From Nitrospira sp. LK70 (GTDB taxonomy: Bacteria > Nitrospirota > Nitrospiria > Nitrospirales > Nitrospiraceae): a stretch of DNA of 42,082 nucleotides. Both the position numbers and the translations under genes were made by a program. Location: assembly GCA_011090425.1 (NCBI GenBank), contig PHGD01000024.1, positions 1-42,082 of the forward strand, read 5' to 3'. Under the pieces are notes generated by a model that saw only the letters and a list, made by a program, of their open reading frames with translations, did no database searches and was not told where the DNA came from. Positions 8,646 to 16,408 of the stretch are shown here, piece by piece; within the stretch, counting starts at the first letter, position 1, and each line of letters starts with the position of its first letter.

Positions 8646-10223
8646 GTGCAAGCCCTTTCAATAGGTTGTCGTCCATTGAAAACAACCAGGAGACTTGAAG
8701 CCTGTCTGGCTTTGTTCCTGTTTCTCTCCTTGGCCATCCCTCCTCCTCTATTCTCGCAGGGTACAGGAGGCCACCCAGCGAAGGTGGCGCTAGATTTTAG
8801 CGATGTGGATGTTCCGATCTTTGTCCGCTTTATCAGCGAACTGACCGGGAAGAACTTCGTCTTGGATGAAACCATTAAAAAACAGGGGGGGAAAATTTCA
8901 GTGTTTTCTCCCACCAAGGTTTCGTCAGAGCAGGCGTACAACATGTTCGTCGCGGCATTGGAAGCCGCTCGGTTGGCAGTCGTTCCCAAAGGGGGGAATG
9001 TGTATCAGGTCGTTCCGATGGGGGATCTACCTCCCGAACGCGGTGTATTCGTGTACAAACTCAAGAACGCCAATGCCACAGATCTCGCTGCCGTCTTGAC
9101 GAACCTGGTTGCACGCTCACAAACCGTTGCACAGATGACGCCCGGCACGAGGCCCCCGATCAGACCCTTGACGGAATTCGAGGCTCCGGTCCAAGTGTTT
9201 GCCGATAAGGCAACGAACTCGATCGTGATCAGTTCGACCAAGATCGCCTGGAATCATCTCCACCCAGTGATCCGCGACCTGGACATCAAGCGCAGGCAGG
9301 TATTCGTGGAAGCCGTCATTCTCGAGGTGCAAGTCGACCGGTTGAGACAGCTCGGCACCGATCCCACGCAGATCATCGCTGTAGGAGGGAATGATATGAT
9401 TCGGGGGCTCGTCGGACTCAACCGAACACCGGAGGACATCTCAACTCTTGCGGCGGCCATCGCAGGTAGCGTGGCCACGGGCGGTACACTCCCAGCGGTG
9501 ATGAACACGGTTAATGTCCGCGCCTTCCTCCATGCCCTGCTGAGTATGACCGACACCAACGTCCTCTCCACTCCGCAGGTGCTGGCTGCGGATAATCAGA
9601 AAGCCAAGATCGTAGTCGGCGAGAATCGTCCTTTTCCAACCGGACAGGCCCAAGGCATCACGGGTGGGACCCTCGTGACAATTGAGCGGAAAGACGTAGG
9701 TGTTACCTTAGAGTTGACACCACAGGTACTCGAAGATGAGTTAATTCGCCTTGAAATCAAGCAAGAGATCACGGCGATCGCAGACAATGTGGCTCAAACG
9801 ATCGGCACCGGCACCTCCTCTGTCCCGGTCGGACCCACAACGACCAAGCGATCCATGGAAACAACGACGATTGCCCAGGATCAACAGACGCTCGTTATAG
9901 GAGGATTGGTGCGTGACAATATCACACTCAGTGAACAGAAAATTCCATTGCTGGGAGACATTCCGTGGATCGGCTGGCTGTTCAAGTCTCAGACTCGCAC
10001 GAGCGAGAAACTCAATCTCCTTGTATTCCTGACTCCTCACGTGGTGCGAGATCAGAGCGACATGGTCGAATTGAACGCGAGAAAGGCTAGGGATGCGAAT
10101 TCTCTGCAACGGGAGAACCGCATCGAGGAACCTACTCGGCTGAAGCAAGATCTGCTTGAACGACTTGAGCTCCCGTCGACAGTCGCTCCGTCCTCCTCAA
10201 CGGAAAACCCCACCAAGCCTTAA
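8646..10223 (+). CDS. Secretin (GspD/PilQ superfamily), short form
   Basis: A 525-residue outer-membrane secretin. The GTG start gives a signal peptide with twin arginines at 15-16 and a hydrophobic core (CLALFLFLSLAIPPPLF). Next comes an N0/STN-like domain (VALDFSDVDVPIFVRFISEL..NFVLDE) and one N1-type ring domain (VFVYKLKNANATDLAAVLTNL). The C-terminal secretin barrel runs from about 216 (VFVEAVILEVQVDR) through TNVLSTPQVLAADNQKA and LVIGGLVRDN to IPLLGDIPWIGWLFKS and LLVFLTPHVV. GspD is usually about 650-700 residues with N0-N3, so this copy probably lacks one or two ring domains. Secretins form multimeric pores for type II/IV machines; no ATPase, platform or pseudopilin gene is in the window. 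Divergent from the TPR/TM gene and followed by PilZ. Confidence 0.9.
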   Translation: MQALSIGCRPLKTTRRLEACLALFLFLSLAIPPPLFSQGTGGHPAKVALDFSDVDVPIFVRFISELTGKNFVLDETIKKQGGKISVFSPTKVSSEQAYNMFVAALEAARLAVVPKGGNVYQVVPMGDLPPERGVFVYKLKNANATDLAAVLTNLVARSQTVAQMTPGTRPPIRPLTEFEAPVQVFADKATNSIVISSTKIAWNHLHPVIRDLDIKRRQVFVEAVILEVQVDRLRQLGTDPTQIIAVGGNDMIRGLVGLNRTPEDISTLAAAIAGSVATGGTLPAVMNTVNVRAFLHALLSMTDTNVLSTPQVLAADNQKAKIVVGENRPFPTGQAQGITGGTLVTIERKDVGVTLELTPQVLEDELIRLEIKQEITAIADNVAQTIGTGTSSVPVGPTTTKRSMETTTIAQDQQTLVIGGLVRDNITLSEQKIPLLGDIPWIGWLFKSQTRTSEKLNLLVFLTPHVVRDQSDMVELNARKARDANSLQRENRIEEPTRLKQDLLERLELPSTVAPSSSTENPTKP

Positions 10224-10384
10224 GGCCGACACATTCGTGGATCGCCGCGACTCTGCTGTCACACTCTGTAAAGAGTAGTTCAACGAACCCCTGATACCAA
10301 TCCACAAGTCACCATGAGCCCCCCCTCCGAGGAATGGCCTCTTGCCGTCTACCTGGATAGACTGCGGCCTAGGAGGACATCGCT

Positions 10385-10738
10385 ATGGTAGACCAACCGG
10401 TTAACTGGCGACTACACCAGCGGCTTCCTGTGGCATATCCTGTGATATTCGGAGGCGCCCCGTTTGTCGGTGAAGGAATGCTGTCGGACCTCTCCATCTC
10501 GGGCTGCTCCGTTAGCTGTGAGCGGACCGTCCTCAAAGGTAGCTATATCAAGCTGAGCGTTGTGTTGCCCGATCCAACATCCTCTCTCTTCATTGAGTTA
10601 GGGAAAATTCGCTGGGTTCGTGAAAATGCCTTTGGCGTTGAGTTCATTCGTGTGCCCACCCTCACTCGGCACCGATTGGATCGAGTCATGTCTCAAGCGC
10701 CGACCCTAGACCTGAACTGCTTGCCGACATTGGTCTGA
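10385..10738 (+). CDS. PilZ-domain protein (c-di-GMP binding)
   Basis: A 117-residue single-domain PilZ protein. The RxxxR-type element is seen as RLHQRLPV at 9-16 and the DxSxxG element as DLSISGCSV near residue 35; both are the c-di-GMP contacts of the family. A good ribosome site (TAGGAGG) precedes the ATG by 8 nt. PilZ proteins couple c-di-GMP levels to motility, pili or envelope processes. It follows the secretin gene on the same strand (161-bp gap), fitting a role with that export system, although no partner can be proved. The C-terminal 45 residues are duplicated, in broken form, at 12336-12470. Confidence 0.88.
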   Translation: MVDQPVNWRLHQRLPVAYPVIFGGAPFVGEGMLSDLSISGCSVSCERTVLKGSYIKLSVVLPDPTSSLFIELGKIRWVRENAFGVEFIRVPTLTRHRLDRVMSQAPTLDLNCLPTLV

Positions 10739-10898
10739 ACGTCAATCGAACCTCTCAATTCCAGTTGACACCAGACAGGTATCCTCTGCTGCGATACGCT
10801 AAAGGCTAGAATCCAATGAGAGAGCATAGGAGGTAGTGGGCGCATGAGTGAGGCAACCGCGATGTATTGGATGGAGAGGGGGAACTGCTCTCGGAGTC

Positions 10899-10931
10899 GG
10901 CGTTCAGCCAGGCCAACACCGGCTGAACGCC
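10899..10931 (-). terminator. Perfect 11-bp hairpin downstream of the first barrel gene
   Basis: GGCGTTCAGCC (10899-10909) pairs perfectly with GGCTGAACGCC (10921-10931) around an 11-nt loop, 44 bp past the stop of the barrel gene at 10975. There is no T-run, so it may be a 3'-end stabiliser or Rho-assisted terminator rather than a classical intrinsic one. It lies in the 236-bp gap after the PilZ gene, which otherwise holds nothing recognised. Confidence 0.45.
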
Positions 10932-10974
10932 ACGCTGCACCGCGATAAGAAAGCTGCGTTGCTCCTACACGACC

Positions 10975-11856
10975 TTACGGCTTTATGTCATAGTGAAGCG
11001 ACAAGCCGAAATGCACCAAGATCGTATTGATCGTGGAATCATATGTATTAACATACGGACCGGGCCCACTAGACAATATAGCGAGACTGCCCATATCGGA
11101 ATTCCCATACCGATCTGTCGTCAGCCCGCTGTGATTGGCCATGAGATACTTCGCCTCGACAAACGCAGCCAGGTACTTGAAGATATGCGCCTTCACTCCT
11201 CCCACTCCCATCCACCCGACAGTCGTGTCCCGTTGGTCGGTGATGGCGTTGAGAAGATTACCCCCCCGGAATCCACCTGGCTTCATCTCAATCTGATGCG
11301 CTCCCACGCCGATCCCGAAATATGGATGCCACCGCCCGTTGGGATAGGTCTCGGAAATCGCCATCGGGTAGCGAACCAGGAAATTGCCGCCGACGTAGAT
11401 GCCTTGTATCTCAGTCGTGGTGCCTTGATTGGCGAGCCCATTAATATTCCCAGCCCCCGTGGGGCTATTATTATACCAGTCGACGCAGCAGCCCACGTCC
11501 GGGTACCAAAGAAAGCCGGTAATTTCAAAACCGAGATCGAATCCCGCCAGTTTGCTTCTGGTTGGGAACCAAACCCCCGCGTTGCCACCGACCGAGAAAG
11601 AATCCTGATAGGGGATATTTGGCATCACCGTAGGCTGTGACCCGTCAGTAAACGTAGCGGTCTCACTGCTCGGCAGTGCTATGCCCGCCATAAAGGAAAG
11701 ATACGGCTCGATCGTCCCGGATGACATGGTTGGGGGATTAGGCGATAGGGCATAGGGATCGGCGACCCGTTGGCTGTACGGATCTTCCGCCCGAGTGACC
11801 TCAGCGTAGCCAACGACACAGAGAAGGCAAATCATCGCCGAAATTCTCGTTTTCAT
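10975..11856 (-). CDS. Outer-membrane beta-barrel protein, copy 1
   Basis: A 293-residue exported protein: signal peptide MKTRISAMICLLCVVGYAEV with likely cleavage after TRA, then a segment EDPYSQRVADPYALSP and alternating amphipathic strands such as AGFDLGFEITGFLWYP, GIYVGGNFLVRYPM, HPYFGIGVGAHQI and LAAFVEAKYLMA, ending in NTILVHFGLSLHYDIKP. This is the pattern of an 8-strand OmpA/OmpW-like barrel. A conserved CC pair (DVGCCVDW) lies in an extracellular-loop-like region. The ATG overlaps the stop of a 55-codon ORF by ATGA, so the two are probably translationally coupled. It is a tandem paralogue of the gene at 12644-13525, about 70% identical by eye, with differences concentrated in loops. 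Substrate or partner unknown. Confidence 0.85.
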   Translation of the reverse strand: MKTRISAMICLLCVVGYAEVTRAEDPYSQRVADPYALSPNPPTMSSGTIEPYLSFMAGIALPSSETATFTDGSQPTVMPNIPYQDSFSVGGNAGVWFPTRSKLAGFDLGFEITGFLWYPDVGCCVDWYNNSPTGAGNINGLANQGTTTEIQGIYVGGNFLVRYPMAISETYPNGRWHPYFGIGVGAHQIEMKPGGFRGGNLLNAITDQRDTTVGWMGVGGVKAHIFKYLAAFVEAKYLMANHSGLTTDRYGNSDMGSLAILSSGPGPYVNTYDSTINTILVHFGLSLHYDIKP

Positions 11857-12020
11857 TCATCGTCCTCCCACGGTAAAGAAAACATGTTCTTCGACGAATT
11901 TGGGTCGCGAAATCCGTTCTCCGTCAGTCTATCATCGACGGTCAGTGAGGCAAGGCGAGACGTTGGCGTCTTCGTGAAACTCGAATCGACACCCGGTTCG
12001 GCTGTTGCGGTTCTTGACAT
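11853..12020 (-). CDS. Conserved 55-residue small protein coupled to barrel gene, copy 1
   Basis: An unrecognised 55-codon ORF opening MSRTATAEPGVDSS and ending DPNSSKNMFSLPWEDDE. A GGAG lies 5 nt before its ATG. Its TGA stop overlaps the ATG of the barrel gene (ATGA), the classical layout for translational coupling. The same ORF with the same length, start, stop and frame precedes the second barrel gene at 13522-13689; 45 of 55 residues agree and there are no indels, while the sequence just upstream of the ATG does have indels. No signal peptide or membrane segment is visible; the C-terminus is acidic. It could be a real small protein or a leader ORF whose translation opens the barrel ribosome site. 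Confidence 0.6.
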   Translation of the reverse strand: MSRTATAEPGVDSSFTKTPTSRLASLTVDDRLTENGFRDPNSSKNMFSLPWEDDE

Positions 12021-12066
12021 GAGACTCCACTCATCCGCCTCTCAGAGCGATCAGGAGGGGATGCTC

Positions 12067-12163
12067 TTCTCGCACCGTAGGGGCGGACGGCGCCCACAGT
12101 AGCAACCCCGAGTTCGGTTTTGAAAATAGATAAAACGGATTGGAGCTATCGGTAAATCCAATA
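12067..12163 (-). promoter_or_regulatory. 97-bp leader/promoter block, copy 1
   Basis: This block is identical base for base to 13735-13831, upstream of each small-ORF/barrel pair, although the genes themselves differ at roughly a quarter of positions. On the minus strand it contains GGGCG-CCGTC-CGCCC, a small hairpin, and CCGAACTCGG. It probably holds the promoter and 5' untranslated structure; no standard -35/-10 pair is convincing and no known riboswitch was recognised. Confidence 0.5.
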
Positions 12164-12335
12164 TCCCAACAGGTATGACTGTGGCGACGGAATACTTGAC
12201 TATTGATCGAGCCTTTAGCAGCCGCCATCACGAGTCGCTTCTCATCTGACTCCGGAACATCAGCGAATACCTCATTGGAAGACATGATGACGTCACACCC
12301 ACGGCACTGAGCAGAGGCGATGGACATCCCATCGA

Positions 12336-12470
12336 ATTGAGTTGGGAAAAATCCGCCGGGTCAAGGAACATACCTTCGGTGTGGAATTCATCCCTGTGCC
12401 GACACTCACCCGACAGAGGCTGAATCGGGCTGTCTCTCAAGAGGCGAACCTCCTCTCATTACCCGCCTAA
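12336..12470 (+). pseudogene. C-terminal remnant of a PilZ gene
   Basis: The plus strand, in one frame to a TAA at 12468-12470, reads IELGKIRRVKEHTFGVEFIP and continues VPTLTRQRLNRAVSQE before ending NLLSLPA. It aligns without gaps to the last 45 residues of the PilZ protein at 10385-10738 (IELGKIRWVRENAFGVEFIR...). There is no start codon or N-terminal c-di-GMP motif: the homology begins abruptly at 12336, directly after a sequence (about 12303-12335) that also occurs at about 13860-13893. This is what is left of the PilZ copy from a tandem duplication of the PilZ/barrel cassette. Confidence 0.85.
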
Positions 12471-12600
12471 GCTCCACCGTTATCCAATGACGATAGGCCT
12501 CGTCATCCTTAGGGATCAACTGGTGTCGGGCCTTGCCCGATAGATGGGAATGCAGTGAGGAGAAGGAAGATCGGAAGCGAGAACATTTGGGGCCGATCGC

Positions 12601-12622
12601 CCCCCACCGCGAGCGGTGGGGG
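12601..12622 (-). terminator. GC-rich hairpin downstream of the second barrel gene
   Basis: CCCCCACCG, loop CGAG, CGGTGGGGG: a perfect 9-bp stem 21 bp past the stop of the barrel gene at 12644. No T-run follows on the minus strand, so termination would need help; it may protect the 3' end. Confidence 0.45.
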
Positions 12623-12643
12623 AGGTAGTGATATGGCGCGACC

Positions 12644-13525
12644 CTACGGCCTGAAGTCAAAGTGAACCGCCAAGCCCGCATGCACCAGGATCGTGTTGAT
12701 CGAGGATGAATACTCATTCATAACTAGAGCATTTCCCGTGAGTGAGCCGGGTATGGATAAGCCATACCGATCCGTCGCCAGGTGGTCGTGATGGGCCATG
12801 AGATACTTCGCCTCCACAAACGCAGCCACGTACTTGAAGAGATGCGCCTTGACTCCTCCAATTCCCATAAACCCGACAGTCGTAGCCCGTTGGTCGGTGA
12901 TGGGGTTCGTAGTTAAATCACCCCCAGGGACACAACAGGAACTAACTCCTCGGTTTCCACCAGGCCTAAACGACATCATATGCGCTCCCACGCCGATCCC
13001 GACGTACGGATGCCACCGCCCGTTGGGATAGGACTCGGAAATCGCCATCGGGTAGCGAAGCAGGAAATTGGGGCCGATGTAGATGCCTGACATTTCAGTC
13101 GTGGTGCCCTGAAACTGTCCGGATGCATTGGTCTGCCCATTAAAATTTTCCACGCAGCAGTTCACGTCCGGATACCAAACAAACCCGGTGATTTCAACGC
13201 CGAGATCGAATCCCGCCAACTTGTTTCTGGTTGGAAACCAGATCCCCCCGCTGCCACCGATCGACATGCTACTCGCATAGTCGACATTCGGGATTATCGT
13301 AGGCTGTGTCCCGTCAGTAAACGTGGCGTCCGCACTGCTCGGCAGTGCTATGCCCGCCATAAAGGAAAGATAGAGCTCGTTCGTCCCGGAGGACATGGTT
13401 GGGGGATCGGGCGATAGGGCATAGGGATCGGCGACCCGTTGGCTGTACGGATCTTCCGCCCTGGTGAGATCCGAATAGCCAAGGACACAGAGGAGACAAA
13501 TCATCGCCGAAATTCTCGTTTTCAT
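12644..13525 (-). CDS. Outer-membrane beta-barrel protein, copy 2
   Basis: A 293-residue paralogue of the gene at 10975, with an almost identical signal peptide (MKTRISAMICLLCVLGYSDL, cleavage after TRA) and the same strands (AGFDLGVEITGFVWYP, GIYIGPNFLLRYPM, HPYVGIGVGAHMMS, VAAFVEAKYLMA), ending NTILVHAGLAVHFDFRP. The double Cys is kept (DVNCCVEN), and a second CC occurs in an inserted loop (RGVSSCCVPGG). Loops differ between copies while barrel strands are conserved, as expected if the loops meet different ligands or phages. As in copy 1, its ATG overlaps the TGA of a 55-codon ORF. A GGGAGG ribosome site lies inside that ORF's end, so the small ORF must be translated across it. Confidence 0.85.
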   Translation of the reverse strand: MKTRISAMICLLCVLGYSDLTRAEDPYSQRVADPYALSPDPPTMSSGTNELYLSFMAGIALPSSADATFTDGTQPTIIPNVDYASSMSIGGSGGIWFPTRNKLAGFDLGVEITGFVWYPDVNCCVENFNGQTNASGQFQGTTTEMSGIYIGPNFLLRYPMAISESYPNGRWHPYVGIGVGAHMMSFRPGGNRGVSSCCVPGGDLTTNPITDQRATTVGFMGIGGVKAHLFKYVAAFVEAKYLMAHHDHLATDRYGLSIPGSLTGNALVMNEYSSSINTILVHAGLAVHFDFRP

Positions 13526-13689
13526 TCATCGTCCTCCCACGGTAAAGAAAACATGTTCTTCGACGAATTTGGGTCGCGAAATCTGATCTCCGTCAGTCTC
13601 TCGTCGATGGTCAGTGAGGCGATACGAGACAATGGCGTCTTCGTGAGACTCGAATCGACCCCCGGTTCGGCTATTGCGGTTCTTGGCAT
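13522..13689 (-). CDS. Conserved 55-residue small protein coupled to barrel gene, copy 2
   Basis: The second copy of the 55-codon ORF described at 11853-12020. It opens MPRTAIAEPGVDSS and ends with the same DPNSSKNMFSLPWEDDE. Substitutions relative to copy 1 include several synonymous changes and conservative swaps (Leu/Ile, Val/Ile, Asp/Glu), but also Asn-Gly to Ile-Arg. The ribosome site is weaker here (GGTGG). The frame is open further upstream, so an 83-codon version starting at 13773 is possible, but only the 55-codon form is shared by both copies. Function unknown. Confidence 0.6.
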   Translation of the reverse strand: MPRTAIAEPGVDSSLTKTPLSRIASLTIDERLTEIRFRDPNSSKNMFSLPWEDDE

Positions 13690-13734
13690 GAAAGTCCACC
13701 AATCCGCCTCCAGAGCGATCAGGAGGGGACACTT

Positions 13735-13831
13735 TTCTCGCACCGTAGGGGCGGACGGCGCCCACAGTAGCAACCCCGAGTTCGGTTTTGAAAATAGATA
13801 AAACGGATTGGAGCTATCGGTAAATCCAATA
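13735..13831 (-). promoter_or_regulatory. 97-bp leader/promoter block, copy 2
   Basis: Identical to 12067-12163 and at nearly the same distance from the small ORF (46 bp from the ATG in both). The right limit of the shared cassette is the sequence at about 13860-13893, which matches about 12303-12335. The rest of the gap up to 13949 shows nothing else recognised. Confidence 0.5.
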
Positions 13832-13949
13832 GCTCACCATGACAATCGTCACACCTGCGTCACTGAGCAGAGGCGAGGGACATCCCATCGAGATAACACC
13901 GACGAAGTTGTGACAGAGGAGGATGCCGACGGAAGAATGTACCTGGGAA

Positions 13950-14822
13950 CTACCGTCCTAGCGCTTGTTTGACCGCCGCACCGATCTCAGCTGGATTCTT
14001 GACGACCTTGACGCCGGCCGCTTCCAGGGTTTTCATCTTTTCAGCTGCGGTGCCTTTGCCACCAGAGATAATCGCGCCGGCATGGCCCATGCGGCGGCCT
14101 GGAGGCGCGGTAATGCCGGCGATGAAGCTGATCACAGGTTTCTTGATGTTGTTTTTAATGAACTCAGCCGCTTTTTCCTCGGCGTCGCCGCCGATCTCTC
14201 CGATCATGACGATCGCTTGAGTTTCGGGGTCCTTCTCAAACAGCGGCAAGACATCCACGAATCCCGTGCCGTTCACTGGATCACCGCCGATACCGACACA
14301 GGTCGTCTCTCCCAATCCTAACGTCGAGAGTTGGTGCACTGCTTCATACGTCAAGGTGCCGCTGCGAGAGACGACTCCAACGACACCCTTCTTATGGATA
14401 AATCCCGGCATGATACCGATCTTGGCCTCGTCTACCGTGATCACGCCGGGGCAGTTTGGTCCGATCAAACGACCGTCGCGGCCGCGAAGCGCACGTTTCA
14501 CCTTGACCATGTCGTTGACGGGAATCCCCTCAGTGATGCAGATGACCAACTTGATACCGGCATCGGCTGCTTCGAGAATCGCGTCGGCACAGAACGGCGG
14601 CGGCACGAAGATGAGCGAGGTATCGCACTCGGTCTTCTTCACCGCATCGGCCACCGTGTTGAACACCGGGATGCCTTCCACTTCTTGCCCGGCCTTCCCC
14701 GGCGTGACTCCCGCGACGACTTTTGTCCCGTAGGCTTTGCATTGGATCGCATGGAACGACCCTTCCTTGCCCGTAATGCCTTGCACCACCACCCGCGTAT
14801 TTTTATTGACTAAAATGCTCAC
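13950..14822 (-). CDS. sucD: Succinyl-CoA synthetase alpha subunit
   Basis: A 290-residue SucD. The start is taken as GTG at 14822, giving [15 protein letters not shown] preceded by GAGGGAATC; the longer ATG frame (14879) would add 19 residues absent from the family. The N-terminal CoA-binding Rossmann domain shows [10 protein letters not shown] and the C-terminal part carries the phosphorylated histidine in GHAGAI (near residue 246). With SucC it forms the ligase that makes succinyl-CoA from succinate, CoA and a nucleoside triphosphate, a reversible TCA step used here in the reductive direction. It is the last gene of the rTCA operon, 184 bp after sucC; that gap contains a long inverted repeat. 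The first ten residues closely match those of AclA in the same operon, reflecting common ancestry. Confidence 0.95.
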   Translation of the reverse strand: MSILVNKNTRVVVQGITGKEGSFHAIQCKAYGTKVVAGVTPGKAGQEVEGIPVFNTVADAVKKTECDTSLIFVPPPFCADAILEAADAGIKLVICITEGIPVNDMVKVKRALRGRDGRLIGPNCPGVITVDEAKIGIMPGFIHKKGVVGVVSRSGTLTYEAVHQLSTLGLGETTCVGIGGDPVNGTGFVDVLPLFEKDPETQAIVMIGEIGGDAEEKAAEFIKNNIKKPVISFIAGITAPPGRRMGHAGAIISGGKGTAAEKMKTLEAAGVKVVKNPAEIGAAVKQALGR

Positions 14823-14879
14823 GATTCCCTCTTTTCTTCCTCGCCTCCCCATCTTCGGGGAAAGCTGCTCACCATTCAT

Positions 14880-14999
14880 GTGAGGCGCGGGGCCAGGTCC
14901 CTACTGCGCGCATGCAACGAGCACCGCCCTCTATTTTGAAATCACTATAGGTCTTGCGTGCGCGTTGCGCGAGCAACGGGACCTGGTCCCGTGACTCAC
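14880..14999 (-). repeat. Inverted repeat in the sucC-sucD gap
   Basis: Left arm 14880-14901 (core GGGGCCAGGTCCC) pairs with right arm 14978-14999 (core GGGACCTGGTCCC), 19 of 22 positions, around a 76-nt centre. The centre holds a smaller hairpin GTTGC-GCGA-GCAAC near 14964-14977. This is the 184-bp space between sucC and sucD. It could be a processing or stability element of the polycistronic mRNA. Confidence 0.65.
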
Positions 15000-15006
15000 C
15001 AAGCTC

Positions 15007-16185
15007 CTACGCCGTTTTCCCCGTCAATCTCACAATCTTCTGCGCCGCCTCCCACAGATCGTTCGCCACTTCGAGCCTCAAGCCCGACTCGGCCAACAGC
15101 TTGCGGCCCTCCTCTGCGTTCGTCCCTTGCAGACGCACAACCAACGGCACCGAGATCTTCACTTCCTTGGCCGCTTCGATCACTCCATGCGCGATCCGCT
15201 CGCAGCGGACGATGCCACCGAAGATATTGATGAAAATACCCTTGACGTTCGGGTCTTTCAGGAGAATGCGGAAGCCGGCGGCCACCGTTTCTTTCGTCGC
15301 GCCGCCGCCCACGTCCAGGAAGTTGGCCGGCTCGCTTCCGGCCAGCTTGATCACGTCCATCGTCGCCATGGCAAGGCCTGCACCGTTCACCATGCAACCG
15401 ATATTGCCGTCGAGCTTCACATAGTTCAGGTTGTTCGCCGTGGCTTCGATTTCGAGCGGCTCTTCTTCATTCAGATCGCGCATCTTTTGCACGTCTTCAT
15501 GCTTAAAAAGGCCGTTGTCGTCGAACGAGACCTTGCCGTCCAGGGCCACCAGCGTTTTTTCCTTCGTGATGATCAACGGGTTGATCTCGACCAGCGCCGC
15601 GTTCTTCTCCATGAACAGACGATAGAGATTTTCGAGCAGCTTGACGAAAGGATTCATCACCGTCGGTTCGATGGATTGGAGGCCGAGGGCAAAGGCGACG
15701 TTGCGCCCGTTGTGTCCCTGGAATCCCACCGCCGGATCAATCGCCTCCTTGACGATCTTTTCCGGAGTATGGGCGGCCACCTCCTCGATTTCCATGCCGC
15801 CTTCGGTGCTGGCGATGAAGGTCGGCCAACCAGTATCGCGATCGACCAAGATTGAGAGATACAGCTCCTTGGCGATGTTCGCCCCTTCCTCCATCAGGAG
15901 GCGATGGACCCGGCGCCCCTTCGGACCGGTCTGGTGCGTGACCAGCGTCTTGCCGATCAACTCCTTGGCCAAGCCGGCCACAGCAGCCTTATCTTTGGTG
16001 ATCTTGACGCCGCCGGCCTTCCCCCGTCCTCCGGCATGGATCTGGGCCTTGACGACGAATACTGGTGTATTCAGCTCGTTGGCCCAGGCCGTCGCAGCGT
16101 CCGGGGAGGTGATCTCCTTCCCGCGAGGCACCGGCACGCCGAATTGCGCGAAGAGAGACTTGGCTTGGAATTCATGCACATTCAT
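15007..16185 (-). CDS. sucC: Succinyl-CoA synthetase beta subunit (ADP-forming type)
   Basis: A 392-residue SucC, the usual length. The ATP-grasp domain opens MNVHEFQAKSLFAQFGVPVP, with the nucleotide-binding lysine/glycine loop in VKAQIHAGGRGKAGGVK (residues about 45-60), the metal-binding LVEINPLI near 200, and the C-terminal CoA-ligase domain with GCMVNGAGLAMATMD and LDVGGGATKE. It is the nucleotide-binding half of succinyl-CoA synthetase. It sits between frdA and sucD in the same orientation, so fumarate to succinate to succinyl-CoA enzymes are adjacent. A 221-bp gap with inverted repeats separates it from frdA upstream. Confidence 0.96.
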   Translation of the reverse strand: MNVHEFQAKSLFAQFGVPVPRGKEITSPDAATAWANELNTPVFVVKAQIHAGGRGKAGGVKITKDKAAVAGLAKELIGKTLVTHQTGPKGRRVHRLLMEEGANIAKELYLSILVDRDTGWPTFIASTEGGMEIEEVAAHTPEKIVKEAIDPAVGFQGHNGRNVAFALGLQSIEPTVMNPFVKLLENLYRLFMEKNAALVEINPLIITKEKTLVALDGKVSFDDNGLFKHEDVQKMRDLNEEEPLEIEATANNLNYVKLDGNIGCMVNGAGLAMATMDVIKLAGSEPANFLDVGGGATKETVAAGFRILLKDPNVKGIFINIFGGIVRCERIAHGVIEAAKEVKISVPLVVRLQGTNAEEGRKLLAESGLRLEVANDLWEAAQKIVRLTGKTA

Positions 16186-16203
16186 TCTCTACCTCATTCA
16201 AAA

Positions 16204-16408
16204 AGGACTGCGACGGGAACGTTTCTTACTGCGCCCCTTCTCACCCACCCACCCTAAGGGCGCCGAGAGGCGCCCTTCACCCATTGCGAGCACCGCCAAA
16301 CAGAACTTGTTCGACCCGGAGCCCCCTCCAAATAATCTTGGCGACGGGATAAAATTCCATTTCGTGTGCCGCGTTGCGCGAGCACAAGAAATGCCCCGTT
16401 GCAGTCCT
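16204..16408 (-). repeat. Inverted repeats in the frdA-sucC gap
   Basis: Left arm 16204-16227 (AGGACTGCGACGGG...TTTCTT) pairs with right arm 16386-16408 (complement AGGACTGCAACGGG...TTTCTT), about 19 of 24 positions with one gap; the right arm overlaps the frdA stop codon. Between them a perfect hairpin AAGGGCGCC-GAGA-GGCGCCCTT lies at 16256-16277. No gene is seen in the 221 bp. Confidence 0.6.

Noticed and set aside
12031-12327. 98-codon minus-strand frame over the first barrel leader
   Set aside because: Its middle is the identical 97-bp block, but the frame is broken in the second copy by a one-base difference, so it is not a shared gene.
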